Assembly (NCBI GenBank): GCA_038324085.1 | Contig: JBBQHP010000002.1 | Coordinates: 62,001 to 126,000 of the forward strand | Length of the DNA: 64,000 bases | Source: Ga0077523 sp038324085 | Lineage (GTDB): Bacteria; Pseudomonadota; Gammaproteobacteria; Burkholderiales; Ga0077523 | Direction: 5' to 3' | Part shown: in pieces, positions 9,560 through 20,056 of the stretch | Layout: each line of letters opens with the position of its first letter | Position numbering within the stretch: the stretch's first letter is position 1 | Notes under the pieces: model-generated | Database searches by the model: none | Told to the model about the DNA's origin: nothing | The model's input: the letters and a program-made list of their open reading frames with translations, nothing else | Translations under genes and position numbers: made by a program

Positions 9560-10615
9560 ATGACCGCAAGCCGCCCGGTGGGTTGTTACAGCCTCGAGGA
9601 GATCGTGGCGCGATTCGGAGGCGAACTGATCGGGCCGGGCTCCGTGACGGTGCGTCAAGTCGCGCCGCTCGACACCGCCGAGCCGGATGAGCTGTCGTTC
9701 CTGACGGGCGGGAAGTATCGCCGGCTCCTGGAATCGACGCGCGCAGGTGCCGTGATCCTGGGGCGCGCCGACCGCGACAGTACCGAGCATCCGAGGATAG
9801 TCAGTGACAATCCGTACGCCTACCTGGCGCGGGTATCGACCCTGTTCAATCCGGGTGATCCGGTGGCGCCGGGCATCGACCGGGCGGCGTGCGTCCATCC
9901 GTCCGCGACGATCGCGGCGAGCGCCGCGATCGGCCCCTGCGCGACGGTGGAAGCCGGTGCCTCGATCGGTGAACGGTGCGTCATCGGTGCCGGCAGCGCC
10001 ATCGGCGGAAACGCCGTCATCGGCGACGACACGCGTCTGTACGCGCACGTCGTGATCTATCGGGAGTGTCGGGTGGGCGCGCGCTGCATCCTGCATTCCG
10101 GCGTCGTGATCGGCGCCGACGGCTTCGGCATCGCGGAAGAAGACGGCCGCTGGATCAAGGTCCCGCAGATCGGGCGCACCTTGATCGGTGACGACGTCGA
10201 GATCGGCGCCAACTCGACTGTCGATCGGGGCGCGCTCGGCGACACGGTGATCGAGGAGGGGGTCAAGCTGGACAACTTGATCCAGATCGCACACAACGTC
10301 GTGATCGGTGCTCACACGGCCATCGCAGCCTGCGCCGGTATTGCCGGGTCGGCCCGCATCGGCCGCGGCTGCCGCATCGGCGGAGCGGCGATGATCCACG
10401 GTCACATCGAGATTTGCGATGGCGCAGTGGTGGGTGCCGGGACAATGGTGCGCAAGAACATCAGGGAGCCCGGGGTCTACGACGGTTTCTTTCCCTCCTT
10501 GCCGCATCGGGAATGGATGAAGAACCTGGCACATTTCAATCGCCTGCACGAACTGGCCGACACCGTGCGGGAATTGCAGGCCAGGATAGCGGCGATGGAG
10601 GGCAAGTCGAAGTGA
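9560..10615 (+). CDS. lpxD: UDP-3-O-(3-hydroxyacyl)glucosamine N-acyltransferase
   Basis: Adds the N-linked hydroxyacyl chain in lipid A synthesis (third Raetz-pathway step). From ATG 9560 it is 351 aa, the family length. An in-frame GTG at 9488 overlapping the skp stop would add 24 unconserved residues. An N-terminal uridine-binding domain with EPDELSFLTGGKYRRLL is followed by a left-handed beta-helix of hexapeptide repeats (IGxxA/CVIGxG pattern, roughly 110-310). The catalytic His is in LDNLIQIAHNVVIG. A C-terminal helix ending LQARIAAMEGKSK closes the protein. Confidence 0.95.
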   Translation: MTASRPVGCYSLEEIVARFGGELIGPGSVTVRQVAPLDTAEPDELSFLTGGKYRRLLESTRAGAVILGRADRDSTEHPRIVSDNPYAYLARVSTLFNPGDPVAPGIDRAACVHPSATIAASAAIGPCATVEAGASIGERCVIGAGSAIGGNAVIGDDTRLYAHVVIYRECRVGARCILHSGVVIGADGFGIAEEDGRWIKVPQIGRTLIGDDVEIGANSTVDRGALGDTVIEEGVKLDNLIQIAHNVVIGAHTAIAACAGIAGSARIGRGCRIGGAAMIHGHIEICDGAVVGAGTMVRKNIREPGVYDGFFPSLPHREWMKNLAHFNRLHELADTVRELQARIAAMEGKSK

Positions 10616-11073
10616 ACGCGATGGATATCCACCAGATCCTGCAGTACCTGCCGCATCGATATCCGTTCCTGATGGTGGACCGGGTCCTGTCGTGCGATCC
10701 GGGCAAGCAAATCACGGCACTGAAGAACGTCACCATCAACGAGCCTTTCTTCGTCGGGCATTTTCCAGCCTACAAGGTGATGCCCGGCGTGCTGATCGTC
10801 GAAGCGATGGCGCAGGCTGCGGCAATACTGTCCTTCAAGACGGTCAACGCCAAGGCGGACGCGAACTCGGTCTATTACTTCGTCGGCATCGACCGCGCGC
10901 GCTTCAAGAAGCCCGTGAGTGCCGGCGACCAGATGATCATGAAGGTGCACCTGGATCGACAACTGCGCGGCATCTGGAAATTCACTGCGCAGGCGCGAGT
11001 GGACGACGCGCTGGTGGCCGAGGCCCAGCTGATGTGCACCATGCGCGACGTTTCGGCAATCTTGGGCGAATGA
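10612..11073 (+). CDS. fabZ: 3-hydroxyacyl-ACP dehydratase FabZ
   Basis: Dehydrates beta-hydroxyacyl-ACP in fatty acid elongation; hot-dog fold. It reads MDIHQILQYLPHRYPFLMVD from ATG 10621 (150 aa) or has three more residues from GTG 10612 (153 aa). GTG is preferred because GGAGGG (10597-10602) lies 9 nt before it and it overlaps the lpxD stop as GTGA. The active-site block is NEPFFVGHFPAYKVMPGVL with catalytic His, then IVEAMAQAAA with the catalytic Glu. Placement between lpxD and lpxA reflects competition for the same hydroxyacyl-ACP pool. Confidence 0.95.
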   Translation: MNAMDIHQILQYLPHRYPFLMVDRVLSCDPGKQITALKNVTINEPFFVGHFPAYKVMPGVLIVEAMAQAAAILSFKTVNAKADANSVYYFVGIDRARFKKPVSAGDQMIMKVHLDRQLRGIWKFTAQARVDDALVAEAQLMCTMRDVSAILGE

Positions 11074-11840
11074 TCCACCCGAGCGCCCTGGTGCATCCTG
11101 CGGCGCGCCTTGCCGAGGGCGTGTCCGTGGGCCCGTTTGCGGTCATCGGGGAACACGTCGAGATCGGTACGGGCTCGAGCATCGGCGCGCATGCGGTGAT
11201 CACCGGACGCACGCGGATCGGCGCCGACAACCGCATCTTCCAGTTCGCCTCGATCGGCGATGAACCGCAGGACAAGAAATACGCGGGTGAGCCGACGCGG
11301 CTCGAGATCGGCGACCGCAACACCATCCGCGAGTTCTGCACCGTGAACTGCGGCACCGTCCAGGACGTGGGCGTGACCCGGGTGGGCAACGACAACTGGA
11401 TCATGGCCTACGTCCACATCGCGCACGATTGCGTGGTCGGCGACCACGTCATCATGGCCAACTGCACGCAGCTCGCCGGCCACGTCCATGTGGGCGATTG
11501 GGTCATCCTCGGCGGGTTTTCCGGTGCGCATCAGTTCTGCCATATCGGCGCGCACGCAATGACGGCGATCGCGACGATACTGGTGCACGACCTCCCGCCC
11601 TTTGTCATGGCGAAGGGCGACACCGCCAGCGCGCATGGCATCAATTCGGAAGGTCTCAAGCGTCGCGGCTTCAGCGCCGAGGCGATCGCGGGAATCCGTA
11701 AGGCCTACAAGACCCTGTACCGTACCGGTCTCACGCTCGAGGAAGCGCGCAAGGCGCTGGCGGAGCAGGTGGCCGAGTGCCCGGAGGTCGGGGTGCTGGT
11801 GGAGTTCCTCGAGCGGACCACGCGCGGCATCGTGCGCTAG
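11070..11840 (+). CDS. lpxA: UDP-N-acetylglucosamine acyltransferase
   Basis: First step of lipid A synthesis: O-acylation of UDP-GlcNAc with hydroxyacyl-ACP. It is 256 aa (E. coli 262). It begins MIHPSALVHPAARLAEGVSV, with left-handed beta-helix hexapeptides to about residue 190 (VGPFAVIGEHVEIG and others). The catalytic His is in IMAYVHIAHDCVVGD, and GGFSGAHQFCHIGAHAM follows. A C-terminal helical domain with GLKRRGF completes it. Its ATG overlaps the fabZ stop as ATGA. Confidence 0.96.
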   Translation: MIHPSALVHPAARLAEGVSVGPFAVIGEHVEIGTGSSIGAHAVITGRTRIGADNRIFQFASIGDEPQDKKYAGEPTRLEIGDRNTIREFCTVNCGTVQDVGVTRVGNDNWIMAYVHIAHDCVVGDHVIMANCTQLAGHVHVGDWVILGGFSGAHQFCHIGAHAMTAIATILVHDLPPFVMAKGDTASAHGINSEGLKRRGFSAEAIAGIRKAYKTLYRTGLTLEEARKALAEQVAECPEVGVLVEFLERTTRGIVR

Positions 11841-11859
11841 CGCGTCCGGGACAATGGGC

Positions 11860-13056
11860 ATGGACCGACAAGTGCGGATGGCGATGGTCGCGGGCGAGGC
11901 CTCCGGGGATCAGCTCGCCGCACCCGTCATCGCCGAATTTAAGTCCCGTCTTCCAACGGCCCGGTTCTTCGGAATCGGCGGTCCGAAGATGCAGTCGCAG
12001 GGCTTCGACAGCTGGTTCGACATGGAAACGCTGGCGGTGCGCGGCTACGCCGAGGCGATTCGCAGCGTCCCGCGGATCCTGTCCATCCGGCGCCGCCTGC
12101 GCGCACGCCTGCTGGCTGATCCGCCGGACCTGTTCATGGGTATCGACGCGCCCGACTTCAACCTGGGGCTGGCGCACGATCTGCGCCGCGCCGGCATTCC
12201 GACGGTGCAGTACGTGGGTCCGTCGCTGTGGGCATGGCGCGGCGAGCGCATCCACAAGATCAAGCACGCGGTCGACAAGATTCTCGCGCTGTTTCCGTTC
12301 GAACCGGCGATCTACGAGAAGGCCGGGATTCCCGTTGCGTTCGTCGGGCATCCACTCGCCGATGAAGTGCCGGATCACCCCGATCGCGACGCTGCCCGCG
12401 AACAGTTTCGACTGCCTTCGAACGTGCCGGTGTTCGCACTGCTACCCGGTAGCCGCCAGGGTGAACTCGCGCAGCATGCCGGGCTGTTCGTCGAAACTGC
12501 CAAATTGATCCACCAGCAGATTCCCGATGCGCAGTTCCTCGTGCCGCTCACGAGCCGCCAGACGCGCACGCAGTTCGAAGTGGCGCAATACGAGCATGCC
12601 GGCCAGGATCTGCCGCTCACCATCCTGTTCGGGCATGCGCAACTGGCCATGATCGCCGCCGACGTCGTGCTGGTCGCTTCCGGCACTGCGACCCTCGAGG
12701 CTTCGTTGCTGCGGCGACCGATGGTCATCACCTACCGGGTGCCGAAGCTCACCTACCGGATCATGTGGCCCAAGCGCTACTTGCCCTGGGTTGGCTTGCC
12801 CAACGTACTGGCCAATCGATTCGTCGTCCCCGAGATCCTGCAGAACGACGCGACGCCCGCCAATCTGGCGCAGGCGCTGCTCAATCAGTTGCGGGACAAG
12901 GTCGTGCGCAGCCGACAGGAACATCAGTTCGATGAGATCTATCGCATCCTGCGGCAGGGTGCGGCCGGCAAGGTCGTCGACGCCATCGTGCCCATGCTCG
13001 ACTCGCGACGGGGCGCGCCGGCGCAGGTTCCGCTCGCGATCCAGGAGGGTTCGTAG
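11860..13056 (+). CDS. lpxB: Lipid-A-disaccharide synthase
   Basis: Glycosyltransferase (GT19) joining UDP-diacylglucosamine and lipid X into the lipid A disaccharide at the inner-membrane face. It is about 398 aa. The N-terminus MAMVAGEASGDQLAAPVI, GIGGPKMQSQGF, YVGPSLWAWRGERI, FVGHPLADEVP and LLPGSRQGELAQH are all family blocks. The start could be ATG 11854 or ATG 11860; GGGA at 11848-11851 is spaced correctly (8 nt) only for 11860. It completes the lpxD-fabZ-lpxA-lpxB set. Confidence 0.95.
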   Translation: MDRQVRMAMVAGEASGDQLAAPVIAEFKSRLPTARFFGIGGPKMQSQGFDSWFDMETLAVRGYAEAIRSVPRILSIRRRLRARLLADPPDLFMGIDAPDFNLGLAHDLRRAGIPTVQYVGPSLWAWRGERIHKIKHAVDKILALFPFEPAIYEKAGIPVAFVGHPLADEVPDHPDRDAAREQFRLPSNVPVFALLPGSRQGELAQHAGLFVETAKLIHQQIPDAQFLVPLTSRQTRTQFEVAQYEHAGQDLPLTILFGHAQLAMIAADVVLVASGTATLEASLLRRPMVITYRVPKLTYRIMWPKRYLPWVGLPNVLANRFVVPEILQNDATPANLAQALLNQLRDKVVRSRQEHQFDEIYRILRQGAAGKVVDAIVPMLDSRRGAPAQVPLAIQEGS

Positions 13057-13058
13057 CG

Positions 13059-13643
13059 GTGCGTCGCCTCGTGTTGATCGCGGGCGTCGACGAGGCCGGA
13101 CGCGGACCCCTCGCCGGGCCCGTGGTTGCCGCCTGCGTGCTCCTCGATCCGCTGCGCCCGATTCCGGGCCTCGCCGATTCCAAGGTGCTGTCACCCTCGC
13201 GGCGCGAGGACCTGGCGGCACGAATCCGGGAGCGTGCCCGGGCCTGGGCCGTGGCCGAGGCCACGGTGGCGGAGATCGACACGCTCAACATCCTGCGGGC
13301 CACCTTGCTCGCGATGTCCCGCGCGGTGGATGCCCTGGGCCTGGATCCGGATGAGATCCTGGTCGACGGGCTCCACTGCCCCGCGGTGCGCTGTCGCGCG
13401 CGGGCCATCGTGAAAGGCGACGCGTCGGAACCCTCGATCAGCGCTGCCTCGATCCTCGCGAAGACCGTCCGCGATGCCGCCATGGTCCGGCTGCACGCGA
13501 GTCTTCCGGACTACGGATTCGATCGGCACAAAGGTTATTCCACCGCGGAGCATTGCGCAGCATTGCTCCGTTTCGGCCCGAGTTCCGCTCATCGCAGGAG
13601 TTTCGCGCCCGTGCGCGAGGCGTTCGAACGCGCGAGTCGCTGA
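13059..13643 (+). CDS. rnhB: Ribonuclease HII
   Basis: Endonuclease that nicks RNA-DNA hybrids and removes misincorporated ribonucleotides. It is 194 aa. The catalytic pair D11-E12 is in AGVDEAGRGPLAGPVV. DSKVLSP, then VDGLHCPAV with a further acidic residue, and SISAASILAKTVRD with the last acidic ligand follow. GTG start at 13059 with AGGAGGG at 13043-13049, overlapping the end of lpxB. The lpxB-rnhB adjacency is widespread in proteobacteria. Confidence 0.95.
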   Translation: MRRLVLIAGVDEAGRGPLAGPVVAACVLLDPLRPIPGLADSKVLSPSRREDLAARIRERARAWAVAEATVAEIDTLNILRATLLAMSRAVDALGLDPDEILVDGLHCPAVRCRARAIVKGDASEPSISAASILAKTVRDAAMVRLHASLPDYGFDRHKGYSTAEHCAALLRFGPSSAHRRSFAPVREAFERASR

Positions 13644-13657
13644 AGGTAAACGTCACC

Positions 13658-14107
13658 ATGGATATCGCCCGCTGGTTGCATGTTCTCGGGGTCACCGTCT
13701 GGGTCGGGGGCATGTTCTTCGCGTATGTGGCATTGCGCCCCGCGGCCGCGCAGGTTCTGGAGCCACCGCCGCGCCTCAGGCTGTGGTCGGAGACGTTCGC
13801 CCGCTTCTTCCTGTGGGTCTGGATCTCGGTCGCGCTGATCCTGATCTCGGGACTGCACATGATGGTCGCGCTGGGCGGGGCCCGAGCACCGATGTATGCG
13901 TGGGTGATGGTCGTGATCGGCGTCACGATGATGCTGATCTATGCGCACGTCTACTTCGCGGCGTATGCGCGCCTCAAGCGGGCGGTGGCTGCGGGCGACT
14001 GGCCGGCGGGCGGCAACGCGTTGGGCCAGATCCGCCGGCTGGTGGGCCTCAACCTGATCCTGGGGCTCGTAACGATCACCGTAGCCACCGCGGGCCGGGT
14101 GTTCTAG
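13658..14107 (+). CDS. CopD-like integral membrane protein
   Basis: A 149-aa protein with four predicted membrane helices (about 3-25, 50-72, 80-103, 125-147). The first helix reads WLHVLGVTVWVGGMFFAYVA, the typical opening of the CopD/PF05425 family, which contains copper-resistance membrane proteins and uncharacterised relatives. His residues in or near helices (WLHVLG, GLHMMV, YAHVYF) could bind heme or metal. ATG 13658 is chosen because the upstream extension is soluble and overlaps rnhB. Its stop overlaps that of the convergent ppsR. The function is unknown; a role in copper handling is only a family-level guess. Confidence 0.7.
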   Translation: MDIARWLHVLGVTVWVGGMFFAYVALRPAAAQVLEPPPRLRLWSETFARFFLWVWISVALILISGLHMMVALGGARAPMYAWVMVVIGVTMMLIYAHVYFAAYARLKRAVAAGDWPAGGNALGQIRRLVGLNLILGLVTITVATAGRVF

Positions 14108-14934
14108 AAGCTGTGCCGTTGCAGCTGGCCCTGGTGGACGATGGTGGCGGCCAGCTCTTCGATGGAACGGTTGGTCGCATCGAGAAAGGGAATGCCCTGT
14201 TCGCGCATCAGCATCTCGGCACGGTCGATCTCGAACTGGCAATTCTCGATCTGGGCGTATTTGCTGTTGGGCCTGCGTTCGTTGCGGATGTGGGCGAGCC
14301 GAGGCGCCTGGATAGTGAGTCCGAACAACTTGCGCCGGAACTTCTGCAATCGCGCCGGCATCTTCATGTCTTCGAAGTCTTCCGGGATGAGCGGGTAGTT
14401 CGCGGCCCGGATGCCGTATTGCAGGCCCATGTACAGGCAGGTGGGTGTCTTGCCGGAGCGCGACACGCCCACGAGGATCACGTCGGCGTCGTGCAGTTCC
14501 TTGATCGAGACGCCGTCGTCGTGGGCCAGGCAGAAGTTCACCGCTTCGATGCGCGAGTGATAGCCGATGGTGTTGCGCACGCGGTGAGAGCGGCCGATCT
14601 CGAGGCTGTGCCGAACACCCAGCTCCTGCTCCATCGGCGAGATGAACACCTGGAAGCAATCGAGATAGAGCGCATCGGCGCTCGCGATCACCGCGCTGAT
14701 CTGGGGATCGACCAGGGTACTGAACACGATCGGGCGACGGCCATTGTCCAGCGCGGCTTCATTGATCTGGCGCAGCGCTCCGTTGGCCCGCTCGACCGTG
14801 TCGACGAAGGGCAGGGTGGTCTCCTTGAACTGCAACTCGTCGAACTGGGCGAGCAGGCTGTGGCCCAGCATTTCCGCGGTGATGGCGGTACGGTCGGATA
14901 CGAAGAAAGCGTTGCGAAACTGCGAGTCGGGCAT
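14104..14934 (-). CDS. ppsR: PEP synthase regulatory kinase/pyrophosphorylase
   Basis: Bifunctional DUF299-family enzyme that inactivates PEP synthase by ADP-dependent threonine phosphorylation and reactivates it by phosphate-dependent dephosphorylation. It is 276 aa from ATG 14934; an upstream in-frame start would add 29 unconserved residues. It begins RNAFFVSDRTAITAEMLGHS, and the P-loop-like GVSRSGKT is at residues 156-163, followed by PTCLYMGLQYG. It is divergent from its target gene ppsA across an 85-bp gap, which strongly supports the assignment. Confidence 0.95.
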   Translation of the reverse strand: MPDSQFRNAFFVSDRTAITAEMLGHSLLAQFDELQFKETTLPFVDTVERANGALRQINEAALDNGRRPIVFSTLVDPQISAVIASADALYLDCFQVFISPMEQELGVRHSLEIGRSHRVRNTIGYHSRIEAVNFCLAHDDGVSIKELHDADVILVGVSRSGKTPTCLYMGLQYGIRAANYPLIPEDFEDMKMPARLQKFRRKLFGLTIQAPRLAHIRNERRPNSKYAQIENCQFEIDRAEMLMREQGIPFLDATNRSIEELAATIVHQGQLQRHSF

Positions 14935-15019
14935 GGCTGTGCTGCGCCGCAAAACGATGTTGGGTACCATAGCAGTTTTTGTCCGGCGAGACCAAACCGC
15001 CGGCTGAAGGAGATCGGAC

Positions 15020-17416
15020 ATGACTAGTGCCGCGCCCTACGTCCTCGCGTTCGAGGAATTGCGCATGAGCGATGTGGAACGGGTCGGCGGCAAGAACGCC
15101 TCGCTCGGTGAGATGATCAGCCAGCTCGCGCGCGCCGGGGTGCGGGTTCCCGGTGGTTTCGCCACGACCGCCGATGCGTTTCGCGATTTCCTCGCGGCCG
15201 ATGGCCTGGACGAGCGGATCGGGAAGGAGATGCACGGTCTCGACATCGAGGACGTGACGGCACTGGCGACGACGGGCAAGCGCATCCGCGAATGGATCGC
15301 GGCGGCCGAGTTGCCGACGCGTCTGCGCGATGACATCGCCACAGCCTACGCGGGTCTCTCCGCGGGTGAACCGGCTGCCGTTGCGGTGCGCTCGTCCGCG
15401 ACGGCGGAGGACTTGCCCGACGCGTCGTTTGCCGGACAGCAGGAAACCTTCCTCAACATTCGCGGCCTCGACAACGTCATCGACGCGGTGCGCCACACCT
15501 TCGCCTCGCTCTACATCGACCGCGCCATCGCCTACCGGGTGCACAAGGGCTTCGTCCACGCCGAGGTCGCGCTCTCCTGCGGCATCCAGCGCATGGTGCG
15601 CTCCGACCTCGGTGCGAGCGGGGTCCTGTTCACCATAGACACCGAATCGGGATTCGACGGCGTCGTGTTCATCACCGCAGCCTATGGTCTGGGCGAGACG
15701 GTGGTGCAGGGTGCGGTCAACCCCGACGAATTCTATGTCTGGAAGACCGGCCTCGAAGCCGGTCGTCCCGCGATCCTGCGCCGCGGGCTCGGCGCCAAGG
15801 CCATCAAGATGGTCTTCACCGAGCGCGAGGAAGCGGGTCATTCCGTGACGACGGTGGCGGTACCCGAGGCCGACCGCCGCCGCTTTGCGATCACCGACGC
15901 CGAGGTCGAGGAACTGGCGCGCTATGCGGTCACGATCGAGAAACACTACGGCCGCGCCATGGACGTCGAATGGGGCCGGGACGGCGTGGACGGCAAGATC
16001 TACATCCTGCAGGCGCGCCCGGAAACGGTGAAGTCGAACGCGACGCACGAGACCCAGAAGAGCTTCCGCCTGAAGAGCCGTTCCGAGATCCTCTCCACGG
16101 GCCGGGCCATCGGCAATCGGGTGGGCCTGGGCGTCGTGCGCATGATCCGCAGTCCCGACGAGATGGACCGTGTCCAGCCGGGCGACGTGCTCGTCACCGA
16201 CATGACCGATCCCGATTGGGAACCCGTCATGAAGCGCGCCGCCGCCATCGTGACCAACCGCGGTGGTCGCACCTGCCACGCCGCGATCATCGCCCGCGAA
16301 CTGGGGATTCCCGCCGTGGTGGGCTGTGGCGACGCGACGCAGGTCCTGCGCGACGGACTTGAAGTCACCGTCTCGTGCACCGAGGGCGATACCGGATTCG
16401 TCTATCGTGGCCGCTTGGAAGTGGAGGTCACCGACCTTTCGGTGCAGGCGATGCCCGAGTCGCCGGTCAAGATCTACATGAACGTAGGCAATCCCGAATT
16501 GGCCTTCGAGTTCTCCCGCCTGCCGAACGGCGGCGTCGGACTGGCGCGACTGGAATTCATCATCGCCCGGATGATAGGCGTCCACCCGAAGGCGGTGCTG
16601 GCGTATCCGGACGTGCCGATCGACGTCAGGCATGTGATCGAATCCCACGCTGCCGCCTACGGCGATCCGGTGAGCTTCTACGTGGAAAAGCTGACCGAGG
16701 GCATCGCCACGCTGGCGGCGGCGTTCTATCCGAAACCCGTCATCGTGCGCCTCTCCGACTTCAAGTCGAACGAGTACTCGAGCCTCGTGGGCGGCAAGAA
16801 ATACGAACCGGAAGAAGAGAACCCCATGCTCGGGTTCCGCGGCGCATCGCGCTACATCTCCTCCAGCTTCCGCGAGTGCTTCCGCATGGAATGCCGGGCG
16901 CTGCGCAAGGTGCGCGACGAGATGGGCCTCACCAATGTCGAAGTGATGGTGCCGTTCGTGCGCAACGTGAGCGAGGCGGCGCAGGTGGTGTCGCTGCTGG
17001 CGGACAACGGACTCAAACGGGGAGAGAACGGACTGAAGCTGATCATGATGTGCGAGATCCCGTCCAACGCGCTGCTGGCCGAGGAGTTCCTGGAACATTT
17101 CGATGGTTTCTCCATCGGCTCCAACGACCTGACCCAACTCACCCTGGGGCTCGACCGCGATTCCGGCATCATCGCGGACGCCTTCGACGAACGTGATCCT
17201 GCCGTGAAGAAGCTGCTCGCCATGGCGATCGAGGCGTGCCGCAAGAAGGGAAAGTACGTGGGCATCTGCGGGCAGGGCCCGTCCGATCATCCCGATCTGG
17301 CGCAATGGCTGGTGGAGCAGGGTATCGACACGATCTCGCTCAATCCCGACACCGTCATCAGCACCTGGCTGTTCCTCGCCAACGCCCCGAAGTCGACATC
17401 GAAGCGTCATGCATGA
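15020..17416 (+). CDS. ppsA: Phosphoenolpyruvate synthase
   Basis: Converts pyruvate, ATP and water to PEP, AMP and phosphate, allowing gluconeogenesis from C3 compounds. It is 798 aa. The N-terminal ATP-grasp part contains RVGGKNASLGEMI and AVRSSATAEDLPDASFAGQQ. The swivelling phosphohistidine domain has H420 in GGRTCHAAIIARELGIPAVV. The C-terminal PEP/pyruvate barrel has Cys 750 in YVGICGQGPSDHPD. AAGGAG precedes ATG 15020 by 9 nt. The target Thr for PpsR lies beside the catalytic His (GGRTCH). Confidence 0.97.
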   Translation: MTSAAPYVLAFEELRMSDVERVGGKNASLGEMISQLARAGVRVPGGFATTADAFRDFLAADGLDERIGKEMHGLDIEDVTALATTGKRIREWIAAAELPTRLRDDIATAYAGLSAGEPAAVAVRSSATAEDLPDASFAGQQETFLNIRGLDNVIDAVRHTFASLYIDRAIAYRVHKGFVHAEVALSCGIQRMVRSDLGASGVLFTIDTESGFDGVVFITAAYGLGETVVQGAVNPDEFYVWKTGLEAGRPAILRRGLGAKAIKMVFTEREEAGHSVTTVAVPEADRRRFAITDAEVEELARYAVTIEKHYGRAMDVEWGRDGVDGKIYILQARPETVKSNATHETQKSFRLKSRSEILSTGRAIGNRVGLGVVRMIRSPDEMDRVQPGDVLVTDMTDPDWEPVMKRAAAIVTNRGGRTCHAAIIARELGIPAVVGCGDATQVLRDGLEVTVSCTEGDTGFVYRGRLEVEVTDLSVQAMPESPVKIYMNVGNPELAFEFSRLPNGGVGLARLEFIIARMIGVHPKAVLAYPDVPIDVRHVIESHAAAYGDPVSFYVEKLTEGIATLAAAFYPKPVIVRLSDFKSNEYSSLVGGKKYEPEEENPMLGFRGASRYISSSFRECFRMECRALRKVRDEMGLTNVEVMVPFVRNVSEAAQVVSLLADNGLKRGENGLKLIMMCEIPSNALLAEEFLEHFDGFSIGSNDLTQLTLGLDRDSGIIADAFDERDPAVKKLLAMAIEACRKKGKYVGICGQGPSDHPDLAQWLVEQGIDTISLNPDTVISTWLFLANAPKSTSKRHA

Positions 17417-17485
17417 ACGCTCACCGCTGCGCTCGCGGCGCGTGAATTCGAGTATCATGAATCCTGTTGCGACGGCGATATGCCC

Positions 17486-19161
<1,676 letters not shown>

Positions 19162-19165
<4 letters not shown>

Positions 19166-20040
19166 AGCTCTGCGGGTTCGACGTCGGCCTCCAGCATCCC
19201 CTGTTCCTGATCGCCGGGCCCTGCGTGGTTGAATCGCGCGAGCTCGTGATGGACGTGGCGGGGCAGCTCAAGTCGTTGTGCGCGGAACTCGAGGTGCCAT
19301 TCATCTTCAAGGCCTCCTACGACAAGGCCAATCGCAGTTCCGGCGGGTCGTTTCGCGGTCTCGGGGTCGACAAAGGGCTGGAGATCCTCGCCGACGTGCG
19401 CAAGACCATCGGCGTACCCGTGCTGACCGACGTGCACGAAGTCGATGAACTAGCCGCGGCGGCGGCGGCAGTGGATATGCTGCAGACCCCGGCTTTCCTG
19501 TGCCGTCAGACCGATTTCATCCGTGCCGCGGCATCCGCCGGCCGGCCCGTGAATATCAAGAAGGGCCAGTTCCTGTCGCCGTGGGAGATGAAGAACGTAG
19601 TTGCGAAGGCGCGGGCCGCGAGCGGCACCGACAACGTGCTCGTGTGCGAACGCGGATTCGCCTTCGGCTACAACAATCTCGTCTCCGACATGCGCAGCCT
19701 GATGGTCATGCGCGACACCGGTTGCCCGGTGGTCTTCGATGCCACCCACTCGGTGCAACTGCCCGGTGGTCAGGGCAGCGCCAGCGGCGGCCAACGTGAA
19801 TTCGTTCCCGTGCTGGCACGGGCAGCGGTGGCGTCGGGAGTCGCCGGGGTATTCATGGAAACGCACCCGAATCCGGCCAAGGCGCTTTCGGACGGACCAA
19901 ATGCCTGGCCTCTCCGCCACATGCGTGCCCTGCTGGGCACGCTCAAGGAACTCGACGAACTCGTGAAACGCCGCGGGTTCGCCGAGGATCTCATCACCTC
20001 GCCCGCGGTGCCGGATCCGGCCGCCGCTGCGGCGACCTGA
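19162..20040 (+). CDS. kdsA: 3-deoxy-8-phosphooctulonate synthase
   Basis: Condenses PEP with arabinose 5-phosphate to give KDO-8-phosphate for the LPS inner core. It is 292 aa (E. coli 284). Visible blocks are FLIAGPCVVESRELVMD, FIFKASYDKANRSSG, the substrate loop FRGLGVDKGL, NIKKGQFLSPWEM and VFDATHSVQLPGG. GTG 19162 overlaps the pyrG stop as GTGA, indicating translational coupling. The pyrG-kdsA-eno order supplies CTP, KDO-8-P and PEP functions together. Confidence 0.96.
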
Positions 20041-20056
20041 CCGAGGCATCACACTC